Part shown: positions 1 to 7,114 of the stretch, one piece after another
How positions within the stretch are numbered: position 1 is the stretch's first letter
Layout of the letters: each line of letters opens with the position of its first letter
NCBI GenBank assembly: GCA_016550405.1
Contig: JABXGX010000068.1
Location: 1 to 11,544 of the forward strand
Length of the DNA stretch: 11,544 nt
Source of the DNA: an archaeon
GTDB taxonomy: Archaea; Asgardarchaeota; Hermodarchaeia; Hermodarchaeales; Hermodarchaeaceae
Direction: 5' to 3'
Program-made: the position numbers and the translations under genes
The notes under the pieces: model-generated
Seen by the model: the letters and a program-made list of their open reading frames with translations, nothing else
Told to the model about the DNA's origin: nothing
Databases searched by the model: none

Positions 1-714
1 GTTATTGACTGGGAAGAGTTCAAAGATATACAACTAGCCTATTTCAAAGCCTCCGTAGTGGATATCGAAGCCATCACAGATCACGCCATCATGGCAATAA
101 TTTATGAAACAGCAGTGAAATACGGAGTCAAATATATTCTAACGGGGAGTAATTATGCTACAGAAGGGATTATGCCGAGAAGCTGGGTGTGGATTAAAAA
201 CGATTTAACAAATCTTAAGGATATTCATAAGAAGTTTGGTACGAAAAAACTCAAAACATTTCCCACACTAGGATTTCTAAAGACAGTATACTTTAAGAAA
301 ATTAGAGGTTTTCAAAGCATTCCTATTTTGAACTATTTAGATTACGATCGAGAAAAAGCGAAGCAAATCCTAATCGACGAATTTGGTTGGGAAGACTACG
401 GAGGAAAGCACCACGAATCACTATTCACGAAGTTCTATCAAGCTTACATTCTACCTCAGAAATTTGACATCGATAAACGCAAGGCCCATCTCTCCACTTA
501 TATCATGTCAGACCAAATTACCCGTGAAGAAGCATTAAGGGAGTTAGAAAAACCTCTGTACGACGAGAAAGAGCTCAAACGTGACAAAGAATATGTTCTC
601 AAAAAGTTTGGGTGGACAGAAGAGGATTTTGAAGTGATTATGAAACTGCCCATTAAACGCCATGATGATTACAAAACTGATCTTTGGCAGAGAAAATTAC
701 TTGGATCAGGTTAA
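1..714 (+). CDS. N-acetyl sugar amidotransferase (WbpG/PseA/LegX-like), 5'-truncated by the window edge
   Basis: The frame is open from base 1, so the start lies outside the window; 237 C-terminal residues remain of a family usually about 370-380 long. Members use an ATP-pyrophosphatase fold to activate a sugar N-acetyl group, which then receives ammonia to become an acetamidino group. The ammonia normally comes from HisH/HisF-like partners, probably encoded upstream. The family's C-terminal signature is visible: an opening VIDWEEFKDIQLAYFKAS stretch, ITDHAI, the TGSNYATEG loop, the YGGKHHESLFTKFYQAYILP block, then KFDIDKRKAHLS and QITREEAL. The PP-loop (SGGKDS type) would be in the missing part and cannot be checked. 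The gene converges on the minus-strand glycosyltransferase with a 39-base gap. An ORF call starting at the GTG at 58 would be an edge artefact. Family assignment is confident; the exact sugar substrate is inferred from the neighbouring nonulosonate genes. Confidence 0.9.
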   Translation, partial: VIDWEEFKDIQLAYFKASVVDIEAITDHAIMAIIYETAVKYGVKYILTGSNYATEGIMPRSWVWIKNDLTNLKDIHKKFGTKKLKTFPTLGFLKTVYFKKIRGFQSIPILNYLDYDREKAKQILIDEFGWEDYGGKHHESLFTKFYQAYILPQKFDIDKRKAHLSTYIMSDQITREEALRELEKPLYDEKELKRDKEYVLKKFGWTEEDFEVIMKLPIKRHDDYKTDLWQRKLLGSG

Positions 715-753
715 TCTAAAATCGTATTTTCAACATTAACAGGCAGCCTTTTC

Positions 754-2439
754 CTAAGCAGTTTTGTTAGAAATTAGAGATTCTAAAACGGAAATAACCC
801 GTTCTGTGGCTTTTCCATCCTCTTTGAATATCTGGTCACGAAGGAATTTGTTCCGACCCTTCCTATGTGTGTGAAGGTAATTTGTATCAGCTAGTACTCT
901 TTGGAAAGTTGCGAGTAAGTCTTCAGGATTAGTTATACCAATAGCAGCCCCATCACTTACCCAAGGCAATACTTCAGAAAACTTAGAAAGATTAACAACC
1001 ACAACTGGTTTATCTAGCATCAAGGCTTCAATGATAGTTGTTGAATTGACAGCGATGAATAAATCACATGCAAACATTGCTTCGATGGTGTCTGATTTCG
1101 GAGATAATATGGTTACATTAACTCCTTGCCTAGCTAATAATGCCTCATACCAGTCGGCTGATTCACCTGGATGCGGTTTTACCACAATCTGAAGATCCTG
1201 AATCTTTGATAATGCATTAGCAGTAGGGTTGATGAACTCTGAACGTGCTTTTTTAACAGGAAAAGGCTGGGTCACCACAAGTGCAATTCTTTTAGTAGAA
1301 TCCAAATTGTAGCGTCGACAAAACTGGTCTCTATCATAGGTTTGTGATGCAAGGCGCAGAACGTCATAACGAGGTTGTCCTGTAACGACTAACCTCGATT
1401 TGGGATATGCACTGTTTTCAGTCAATATCTTCTCATAATAATGTCCGAAAAGTGCGGTCTTTGATGGAAGAGGTGTATAAGGGAAGAAAGGATTTCCATC
1501 TTGAGAAATCTCGGCGTGATCGTAAATATATCCTGGATGATACTTGGAGATTACTCCATGTTGAATCGCGAAACTTGGTACGTTTTCCTCAGCCGCAGCG
1601 AAAAGTAAGGAGCGCCCAAATAGGAGATATTCGTCAATCAGTAGTATGGCATCAGGTGATTCTTTTTTCAAGGCGCGTATGCTAAGATCAAGATACAGCG
1701 CAGCGAGTGGCAGAAAGGTATTGAAGTAATACTCAAAGTAATTTGGCAAAGCGTCTAGAAGATTTACGTTATTAAGAGAAAACAGGTTGTACTTGGGTGC
1801 TTCAGACTTTAATCGGCGAAGCATTTTGCCAAAATGCCGCTTAGCACGAATTATTTCAACGAAGGAACCAACAGACGCATATGATTCTAGTGGGTTGAAA
1901 ACTCCAATAACGCCACTTCGCCTCATATTAAGTGCCAATCTGAAATTACGAAACAAAGTAAACCCAAAAGGGTATGCTGATACAATACGAATATTTGGAG
2001 ATTCCTTAGAGATTTTTTTCAATACTGGATCAAAAATTGAATGCCCGAATTCATATCTTTTGGTAACAGGATTTCGTGAAACTCTCATCGACGGAAAGTC
2101 GGTTGTAGCGAGAATTGTGTACTCTGATTTTTTCATGCGAGGTCGGGTTATTGCACATAGAATCTTAGAAACTATTGCAACTACAAAAAGGAAGGTAACA
2201 AGCAGATATGAAAAGCGACCAATGAATCTTTGACTCGAAAAAGGAGCATAAAGCCGTCTATTCGTTTTAATTGCTTGCTGAACATCGTAAACCAATCGGT
2301 TTCGAAAAGAACCCCAAAAGGCAAATCTCTTGTATTTTGTAATGTCGATAAAACGCTTATTCGAAGACATCGGAATGGTGCGAAGCGCAATTACCCACTT
2401 TAGGAGTTGCTCCATAGTTACACGAAACCATATTGACAC
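754..2439 (-). CDS. GT-B-like glycosyltransferase (polysialyltransferase / CDP-glycerol transferase-like), membrane-anchored
   Basis: A 561-residue protein, the only minus-strand gene. Residues about 78-97 form one strongly hydrophobic segment followed by basic residues, a likely membrane anchor. The C-terminal half has features of GT-B nucleotide-sugar transferases of the capsule, polysialyltransferase and CDP-glycerol transferase type: AIQHG (291-295), VTGQPRYD (352-359), KPHPGE (421-426), a donor-site-like AVNSTTIIEALMLDKPVVVV (463-482) and a closing DGKATERVISVLESLI stretch. Its place among CMP-nonulosonate genes makes it a candidate for transferring that sugar, but glycerol-phosphate or another hexose is equally possible from sequence alone. 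The start is uncertain: the GTG at 2439 has no clear ribosome site, and an ATG eight codons later (2415-2413) also lacks one. A leaderless transcript is possible. The gene is divergent from the dehydratase. Confidence 0.75.
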   Translation of the reverse strand: MSIWFRVTMEQLLKWVIALRTIPMSSNKRFIDITKYKRFAFWGSFRNRLVYDVQQAIKTNRRLYAPFSSQRFIGRFSYLLVTFLFVVAIVSKILCAITRPRMKKSEYTILATTDFPSMRVSRNPVTKRYEFGHSIFDPVLKKISKESPNIRIVSAYPFGFTLFRNFRLALNMRRSGVIGVFNPLESYASVGSFVEIIRAKRHFGKMLRRLKSEAPKYNLFSLNNVNLLDALPNYFEYYFNTFLPLAALYLDLSIRALKKESPDAILLIDEYLLFGRSLLFAAAEENVPSFAIQHGVISKYHPGYIYDHAEISQDGNPFFPYTPLPSKTALFGHYYEKILTENSAYPKSRLVVTGQPRYDVLRLASQTYDRDQFCRRYNLDSTKRIALVVTQPFPVKKARSEFINPTANALSKIQDLQIVVKPHPGESADWYEALLARQGVNVTILSPKSDTIEAMFACDLFIAVNSTTIIEALMLDKPVVVVNLSKFSEVLPWVSDGAAIGITNPEDLLATFQRVLADTNYLHTHRKGRNKFLRDQIFKEDGKATERVISVLESLISNKTA

Positions 2440-2507
2440 TTAAAACGCTAATGCTATACATTTACAGGGGTGAGTTCCAGAAGGTTTTTGATTATCACAT
2501 TCATCTG

Positions 2508-2518
2508 ATATTTAAAAT
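2508..2518 (+). promoter_or_regulatory. Probable archaeal-type TATA box for the dehydratase operon
   Basis: An ATATTTAAAAT stretch lies in the 130-base gap between divergent genes. If it is a TATA box, transcription would start about 25 bases downstream, near 2540, leaving a short leader of about 30 bases that holds the strong ribosome site at 2556-2562. The position and spacing fit an archaeal promoter. No operator repeat was recognised in the gap. A bacterial -10/-35 reading is less convincing. Confidence 0.4.
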
Positions 2519-2555
2519 GCCTAAATAGAAGGAAACCACTTACTCTATTTCATAG

Positions 2556-2562
2556 AAGGAGG
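2556..2562 (+). promoter_or_regulatory. Strong Shine-Dalgarno site fixing the TTG start of the dehydratase
   Basis: AAGGAGG ends seven bases before the TTG at 2570. It is the best ribosome site in the window and supports the rare TTG start. There is no ATG or GTG in frame between it and the glycine-rich NAD-binding loop. Confidence 0.8.
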
Positions 2563-2569
2563 AATATCT

Positions 2570-3511
2570 TTGACTAAATCAGCGAAAAAAACGAAGGAGC
2601 CCAAACCAGCCATTCTAGTGACAGGTGGGGCAGGTTCTATCGGTTCAGCACTTACCGAATATCTTGTCAAAACAATGGGCGACAAATACACTATCCGGGT
2701 TTTCGACAATAACGAGTATCGAATCTGGGAACTTCGAGAACGCTTAAACAACCCAAACCTTCGATTCCTAGTAGGAAGTGTGCGTGACTATCATCGCCTA
2801 AAAGAAGCAATGTTTGGAGCTAAACACGTTTTCCACTGTGCTGCTATGAAGCATGTTGCTCTTTGTGAATTCAATCCCTTTGACGCCGTTGAAACTAATG
2901 TAATTGGCACACAGAACGCGATCCGTGCAGCTTTTGATACCCCTACAATTGAGAAGTTTCTATTTATTAGTACAGATAAGGCGGTTAACCCAACTAGCAT
3001 GATGGGAGCTAGTAAACTCATCGGAGAACGACTTATCCTTGCTGCGAACTATATCAAAGGCAACCGGAAAATCATGTTGAGCTCTACTCGGTTTCCTAAC
3101 GTAATGGAAACAGCAGGAAATGTCTTCGAAGCGTGGGAGTTCCAATATAGAACAATGGGCAAACTACTTGTGCGTGACCCAGATATGACGCGCTATTTCA
3201 TTCATATGAACCGAGCAGTAGAGTTTGTCATCGAGTCTTTTACCTCAATGCAAGGAGGCGAAATTTTCTTCCCTGCATTATCAGAAAAAGATCGTAGACG
3301 AATAATTGATGTGGCTAAGGACTGGTTGAAATCAAATAAGTACGAGGATGTGGAGTTTGTCTTTGGGACACCAGAGTTTGGAGAGAAAATGGAAGAAGAG
3401 CTTAACACTGTCCCCGAAACCCCGTATATAAAGAAGGTCTCTCCCACTCTATGTGTAATACGCCCACCAACCTATGATTTTTCACAATGGAAGGTTAAAA
3501 ATAAACTATAA
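2570..3511 (+). CDS. Soluble SDR nucleotide-sugar 4,6-dehydratase with SMK-type active site (PglF/WbpM-like; proposed LegB role)
   Basis: A 313-residue Rossmann-fold enzyme of the polysaccharide-biosynthesis dehydratase family (PseB/FlaA1, PglF, WbpM, CapD). It has the NAD(P) loop TGGAGSIGS (18-26), the HCAAMKHV stretch (89-96) and the catalytic block STDKAVNPTSMMGASK. Aligned to FlaA1/PseB, D136 and K137 match the catalytic Asp-Lys and K149 the SDR lysine, while the usual tyrosine is Met145. This SMK arrangement is known from WbpM-type C6-dehydratases, whereas PseB-type enzymes have Tyr. I infer a retaining UDP- (or GDP-) GlcNAc 4,6-dehydratase giving the 4-keto-6-deoxy sugar, the first step towards a legionaminic- or bacillosamine-type sugar. 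It lacks the large membrane domain of WbpM and PglF. The usual RxGNVxxSxGSV block reads RFPNVMETAGNV, an unusual variant. Translation starts at TTG behind AAGGAGG. The gene is probably first in the transcription unit, 84 bases before the cytidylyltransferase. Confidence 0.85.
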   Translation: MTKSAKKTKEPKPAILVTGGAGSIGSALTEYLVKTMGDKYTIRVFDNNEYRIWELRERLNNPNLRFLVGSVRDYHRLKEAMFGAKHVFHCAAMKHVALCEFNPFDAVETNVIGTQNAIRAAFDTPTIEKFLFISTDKAVNPTSMMGASKLIGERLILAANYIKGNRKIMLSSTRFPNVMETAGNVFEAWEFQYRTMGKLLVRDPDMTRYFIHMNRAVEFVIESFTSMQGGEIFFPALSEKDRRRIIDVAKDWLKSNKYEDVEFVFGTPEFGEKMEEELNTVPETPYIKKVSPTLCVIRPPTYDFSQWKVKNKL

Positions 3512-3595
3512 CAAAGTATATGCTCAAGTCGGCAATTCTCTTCAGCAGAAGCAGATTTGGAGAGATAAGTTTAGCTGATTAATGGAGATGCTGGA

Positions 3596-4303
3596 ATGAA
3601 AATATTAGGTACGATTTGTGCACGAGGTGGATCCAAAGGAGTTCCAAATAAGAACATCCGAAATCTTTGCGGCAAACCATTAATTGCTTACGCAATTTCA
3701 GTGATGAAAAAATGGGGTCAAGCAACCAACCTCATCGTTTCAACTGATTCGCCTGAAATAGCTAAAATTGCTAATGAGTACGGGGCAGAAACTCCATTCT
3801 TACGTCCCAAGGAGTTAGCCACGGATGCCGCTCCGAAACTCCCCGTCATTCAACATGCCCTTAAATTCTGTGAGGACCACTATAAAACGAAATTTGATGT
3901 TGTGATTGATCTTGACCCTACCGCACCTCTACGTACTGTCGATGATTTAAAAAAAGCGTTTGATAAATTCAAGCAAACTAAATCTCAAGTTCTTTATAGC
4001 GTAACAGAGGCGAAGAAAAATCCCTATTTTAATATGGTTGAACTTGATGAACATGAAAATGCCCATTTGTCAAAAAGTTTGGATTCAGAGTTCTTTCGTA
4101 GACAAGATGCCCCAAAGGTATATGCGATTAATGGCTCATTCTATATATTCGACCGTGATCACCTGAGTAGTGCGAAAAGTCTGCATTGTGAAAGAGAAAA
4201 AATCTACGTGATGAATGAGGTTGCGTCGGTAGACATTGACAGAGAAATTGATTTCAAGTTCATCGAATTTTTAATTGAATCAGGGTTTTTTCAGTTCGAT
4301 TAG
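3596..4303 (+). CDS. neuA: CMP-nonulosonate cytidylyltransferase (CMP-sialic/legionaminic acid synthetase)
   Basis: A 235-residue enzyme joining CTP to a nonulosonic acid to make the CMP-sugar donor, the last cytosolic activation step. Visible motifs are the nucleotide loop CARGGSKGVPNKNI (8-21), STDSPEIAKIA (49-59), RPKELATD (70-77), DLDPTAPLRT (105-114), the sugar-site block RRQDAPKVYAINGSFYIF (168-185) and the metal-binding VDIDREIDF (212-220). The length is normal for bacterial and archaeal NeuA, LegF and PtmB proteins, and there is no C-terminal esterase domain. The sequence alone does not separate Neu5Ac, legionaminate and pseudaminate; the neighbours favour a legionaminate-type substrate. 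The ATG has only a weak GGAG upstream. The synthase gene follows after 19 bases, so the two are almost certainly cotranscribed. Confidence 0.93.
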   Translation: MKILGTICARGGSKGVPNKNIRNLCGKPLIAYAISVMKKWGQATNLIVSTDSPEIAKIANEYGAETPFLRPKELATDAAPKLPVIQHALKFCEDHYKTKFDVVIDLDPTAPLRTVDDLKKAFDKFKQTKSQVLYSVTEAKKNPYFNMVELDEHENAHLSKSLDSEFFRRQDAPKVYAINGSFYIFDRDHLSSAKSLHCEREKIYVMNEVASVDIDREIDFKFIEFLIESGFFQFD

Positions 4304-4311
4304 TTACAAAT

Positions 4312-4317
4312 GAGGTG
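4312..4317 (+). promoter_or_regulatory. Shine-Dalgarno site deciding the TTG start of neuB
   Basis: GAGGTG ends five bases before the TTG at 4323. It supports that rare start, which gives an N-terminus (MSKKIKIGSRFIG) of the usual NeuB kind. Confidence 0.7.
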
Positions 4318-4322
4318 TAGGT

Positions 4323-5372
4323 TTGAGTAAGAAAATAAAGATTGGATCAAGATTCATTGGACAAGGAGAACCAGTCTACATTATTGCTGAAGCGGGTGTT
4401 AATCATAACGGTGATTTTGAATTAGCAAAACAGCTTGTTGATTGGGCAAAGAAAGCAGGAGTAGATGCTGTAAAATTTCAAACCTTCAAGACTGAGGAAC
4501 TAGTGACTAAACAAGCTGGAATGGCAGATTATCAGAAACAGCAGTTAAAGGATATTACTAGCCAATATGATATGATCAAAAGTTTAGAGCTGGATTTTCA
4601 TGATTTTTCTCGATTAAAGGTATATTGTGATGAAAAACAAATCCAGTTTTTATCAACCCCACATTCCCCAAGTGCCGCTGAGTTTTTGGACCCGCTTCTT
4701 CCTGCTTTTAAAATCGGATCAGGGGATTTAACAAATCTACCATTTCTGGAGTTAGTGGCATCATATAACAAGCCAATAATCTTGTCTACTGGCATGGCAA
4801 CCCTCGAAGAAGTTAGTGAAGCAGTAAATGCGATTAGAAGTGAAGGAAATGACCAAATTGCCTTATTACACTGTGTAACTAACTATCCTGCATTATTGGA
4901 AGCGATTAACCTTCGAGCAATGTTAACATTGAGAGATACTTTTAGAGTCCCAGTTGGATTTTCTGACCACACAACTGGTTTTACAGGTTCAATTGCAGCA
5001 GTTTCCCTGGGTGCATGCATTATTGAAAAACATTTTACTCTTGACAAGAACATGCCAGGTCCCGACCACAAAGCCTCAATGGAACCAGGCGAGTTATCCG
5101 AGTTAGTTCAAGTGATTAGAAGTGTTGAAGCTGCACTCGGAGATGGTGTTAAAAAGCCAACCGAAACAGAAATGAAAATTCGAAAAGTTGCTAGGAAGAG
5201 TTTGGTTGCTAAATTAGATATTCAAAAGGGAGCAACCATTACACAAGCGATGATTGAAATAAAACGCCCAGGAACTGGAATGGCCCCAGTTAAACTCTCT
5301 TCAATTATTGGCAAGAAAGCAAGACAGGACATAAATAAAGATGAAATTTTAACTGAGGATATGTTTGAATGA
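4323..5372 (+). CDS. neuB: Nonulosonate synthase (sialic/legionaminic acid synthase, NeuB/LegI family)
   Basis: A 349-residue enzyme condensing phosphoenolpyruvate with a C6 amino sugar (ManNAc or a 2,4-diacetamido-6-deoxymannose) to give a nine-carbon nonulosonic acid. The TIM barrel runs from about residue 17 to 275 with EAGVNHNG (23-30), KFQTFK (51-56), IGSGDLTN (131-138), STGMATLEE (155-163), LLHCVTNYPA (181-190), FSDHT (213-217), EKHFTLD (235-241) and GPDHKAS (246-252). His216 and His237 match the metal ligands of meningococcal NeuB. A C-terminal SAF (antifreeze-like) domain spans about 285-349, with Arg315 in RPGTGMAP in the place of the arginine that reaches the partner subunit's active site. 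All recognisable catalytic parts are intact. The sugar is inferred as legionaminic-type from the dehydratase, aminotransferase and NeuC genes nearby. The 3' end overlaps the GNAT gene in ATGA, suggesting coupled translation. Confidence 0.95.
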   Translation: MSKKIKIGSRFIGQGEPVYIIAEAGVNHNGDFELAKQLVDWAKKAGVDAVKFQTFKTEELVTKQAGMADYQKQQLKDITSQYDMIKSLELDFHDFSRLKVYCDEKQIQFLSTPHSPSAAEFLDPLLPAFKIGSGDLTNLPFLELVASYNKPIILSTGMATLEEVSEAVNAIRSEGNDQIALLHCVTNYPALLEAINLRAMLTLRDTFRVPVGFSDHTTGFTGSIAAVSLGACIIEKHFTLDKNMPGPDHKASMEPGELSELVQVIRSVEAALGDGVKKPTETEMKIRKVARKSLVAKLDIQKGATITQAMIEIKRPGTGMAPVKLSSIIGKKARQDINKDEILTEDMFE

Positions 5373-6355
5373 CCTCCGGACAAGAACACCTAAGAAGTTA
5401 TGTTGAAGGGGATGAGACAAAGATACTTGAATTATTCGAAGTTGTTTTTAAAAGAAAAATGTCACTTAATTTTTGGAACTGGAGGTTCAAAAACAATCCT
5501 TGGGCCCATGGCATCATAACTTTAGCATGGGATAAGGATGTCTTAGCAGGCCACTATGCAGTTATGCCTTTTCAGATTCAAGTTCAAAACTTGTTAATCA
5601 AAGCAGTTTTTTCAATGACAACTATGACTCACCCCAAGTATCGTGGGAGAGGCTTATTTCCAAGATTGGCTAAACGAACCTATGAGCGCGCAAGAGAATT
5701 AGGGTACAAACTCGTGTATGGATTTCCAAATGCTTTTAGTCACCGTGGTTTTGTTAACAGATTAAATTGGTTCGATTTAGGAAATGTCTCACTAAATAGT
5801 GTGGAACCAGTAAAAACCTCTGAAGCATTAAAGGACGCTAGATCCAATATTATTTCTGAAAAAATCACGCTATTCAGTGAGAATGTAAATCAATTATGGG
5901 AAAGTACAAAATCTAATTTCATTATAGCTATTCCACGTAATACAACGTTCTTGAACTGGCGGTTTGCCAAACACCCTGAAACCAAATATTCAATGCATTT
6001 ACTAAAAAATGAGAATGGGGAGTTAGAAGGCTATTACGTTTTGAAAATCTACGAATACAATGGACACCAAAAGGGACATATTGTTGATTATCTACTCAAA
6101 GATAACCATCTTTTTCGAGACCTCTTGGTTTTTGCAAGCGATTTCTTCAAAAGCCATGAAATTCAGGACTTGTCATTCTGGATGAGTCGCGGCTTATTTA
6201 ACCAACTTGCAACTGATATCAAAGAGATTATCAAGCGAACGTCGATGCCTGAAGTTTTTTTTGGAGGGTTGCTTTTTGAAAGTTTTGATGGGGCAAGTTT
6301 TTTCCAAGACCTTAATAATTACTATATTACCATGGCGGATTCAGATGTGTTTTAA
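5369..6355 (+). CDS. GNAT-family acyltransferase with two tandem GNAT-like halves
   Basis: A 328-residue protein. The first half holds a recognisable acetyl-CoA-binding motif, HPKYRGRGLFPRLA (88-101), in a typical GNAT setting (AGHYAVMPF, then FSMTTMTHP). The second half repeats part of the plan: FWNWRFKNNP (35-44) reappears as FLNWRFAKHP (194-203), each followed by two beta strands of the GHYAV / GYYVL kind, but the second half has no clear CoA loop. It therefore looks like a fused pair, one active and one degenerate or substrate-binding, as in FemAB/Eis-like double-GNAT enzymes. It presumably N-acylates an amino sugar of the pathway; the acyl donor and position are unknown. The ATG overlaps the neuB stop by four bases (ATGA), so its expression is tied to the synthase. 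A 90-base gap with a possible promoter follows. Confidence 0.8.
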   Translation: MTSGQEHLRSYVEGDETKILELFEVVFKRKMSLNFWNWRFKNNPWAHGIITLAWDKDVLAGHYAVMPFQIQVQNLLIKAVFSMTTMTHPKYRGRGLFPRLAKRTYERARELGYKLVYGFPNAFSHRGFVNRLNWFDLGNVSLNSVEPVKTSEALKDARSNIISEKITLFSENVNQLWESTKSNFIIAIPRNTTFLNWRFAKHPETKYSMHLLKNENGELEGYYVLKIYEYNGHQKGHIVDYLLKDNHLFRDLLVFASDFFKSHEIQDLSFWMSRGLFNQLATDIKEIIKRTSMPEVFFGGLLFESFDGASFFQDLNNYYITMADSDVF

Positions 6356-6400
6356 TAGGTGATTCGGCAGAATTCAGTTTTCACAATTCTTTTACTTAAT

Positions 6401-6411
6401 TGATTTAAATT
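6401..6411 (+). promoter_or_regulatory. Possible internal archaeal TATA box before the deacetylase
   Basis: TGATTTAAATT lies in the 90-base gap between the GNAT and PIG-L genes. A start about 25 bases downstream would leave a leader of roughly 13 bases before the ATG at 6446. The gap is the longest within this part of the cluster, so a second transcription unit may begin here. The box is short and the surrounding DNA is AT-rich, so chance is a real alternative. Confidence 0.3.
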
Positions 6412-6445
6412 AGAGTTAGAAATAACTCATGAAGTGATTTGAAAG

Positions 6446-7114
6446 ATGAAGAACATCGTAGTCGTTTCGGCACATCCTGATGATGAAACATATGGTGCTG
6501 GAGGAATTATTGCCAAACTTGTTTCACGAGGAGCTAATGTGGAATTGGTAGTCTATACTAAGGCATTTCCACCAGAATGGAATGAAGCAGAGATTGAGAA
6601 ACGAAAGGAAGAGACATTAGCAGCTGCGAAGGTTCTTGGTATAAAGGAGATTCATTTTCTTGGATATTTAACAACTAAATTAGATGTTATACCACTCAGA
6701 GATTTGATAAAAGATTTGAAGTCTATTGTCGAATCACAGAAATTTGATACGCTATTTTTGCCATTCAAAGGAGACATGCATCAAGATCACAGACGATTAT
6801 TTGAAGTGGGGGTTAGTGTTGCCAAACCTACTCCAGACCAAGTCCTCAAAAGAGTACTTACTTACGAGACATTGTCATCGACTGAATATGGAAGTCAATT
6901 TTTCGAGAATCCTTTTATCCCCAACTATTTTGTGAATATCAAGAATCATTTAGAAGATAAAATCGCGGCTGCATCCTGTTATAAATTGGAATTGAAGGAA
7001 TATCCTCATCCACGATCATTAGAAGGCATAAAAATCAAGGCAAAAGCTAGAGGAATGGAAGTAGGGTTAGAATATGCTGAAGCCTTCAAAATTTTGAGGT
7101 GGGTATCTGAGTGA
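6446..7114 (+). CDS. PIG-L/LmbE-family sugar N-deacetylase
   Basis: A 222-residue zinc-dependent deacetylase. The family signature AHPDDE is at 9-14 (His10 and Asp13 as zinc ligands, Asp12 as likely base) and HQDH at 112-115, where His115 would be the third ligand. The closing VGLEYAEAFKILR is typical of bacterial and archaeal PIG-L proteins. Such enzymes remove the N-acetyl group from GlcNAc-type sugars in GPI, mycothiol, bacillithiol and antibiotic pathways. No signal peptide is seen, so it acts in the cytosol. The textbook Neu5Ac and legionaminate routes do not need a deacetylase, so this is probably a tailoring step on an intermediate or on the finished sugar. It overlaps the neuC start by four bases (GTGA), which ties it tightly to the pathway. 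The ATG has only a weak ribosome site. Confidence 0.88.
   Translation: MKNIVVVSAHPDDETYGAGGIIAKLVSRGANVELVVYTKAFPPEWNEAEIEKRKEETLAAAKVLGIKEIHFLGYLTTKLDVIPLRDLIKDLKSIVESQKFDTLFLPFKGDMHQDHRRLFEVGVSVAKPTPDQVLKRVLTYETLSSTEYGSQFFENPFIPNYFVNIKNHLEDKIAAASCYKLELKEYPHPRSLEGIKIKAKARGMEVGLEYAEAFKILRWVSE
7096..7101 (+). promoter_or_regulatory. Shine-Dalgarno site for the overlapping GTG start of neuC
   Basis: GAGGTG lies inside the last codons of the deacetylase, nine bases before the GTG at 7111. It fixes the neuC start and the four-base GTGA overlap. Confidence 0.65.

Noticed and set aside
761..789. Inverted repeat TTAGAA...TTCTAA as a terminator between the convergent genes
   Set aside because: It is only six perfect base pairs, lies within the 3' coding end of the minus-strand gene, and has no T-tract in the right place. 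The 39-base gap itself has only short T runs.
1787..2233. 148-codon + strand open frame opposite the glycosyltransferase
   Set aside because: It lies wholly antisense to a gene with clear family motifs, and its translation shows no recognisable domain. It is taken as a shadow frame.
2570..3511. Assignment of the dehydratase as PseB (pseudaminate pathway)
   Set aside because: The catalytic Tyr is replaced by Met, and the window has a NeuC-type epimerase rather than a PseG hydrolase, so the pseudaminate reading is less likely.
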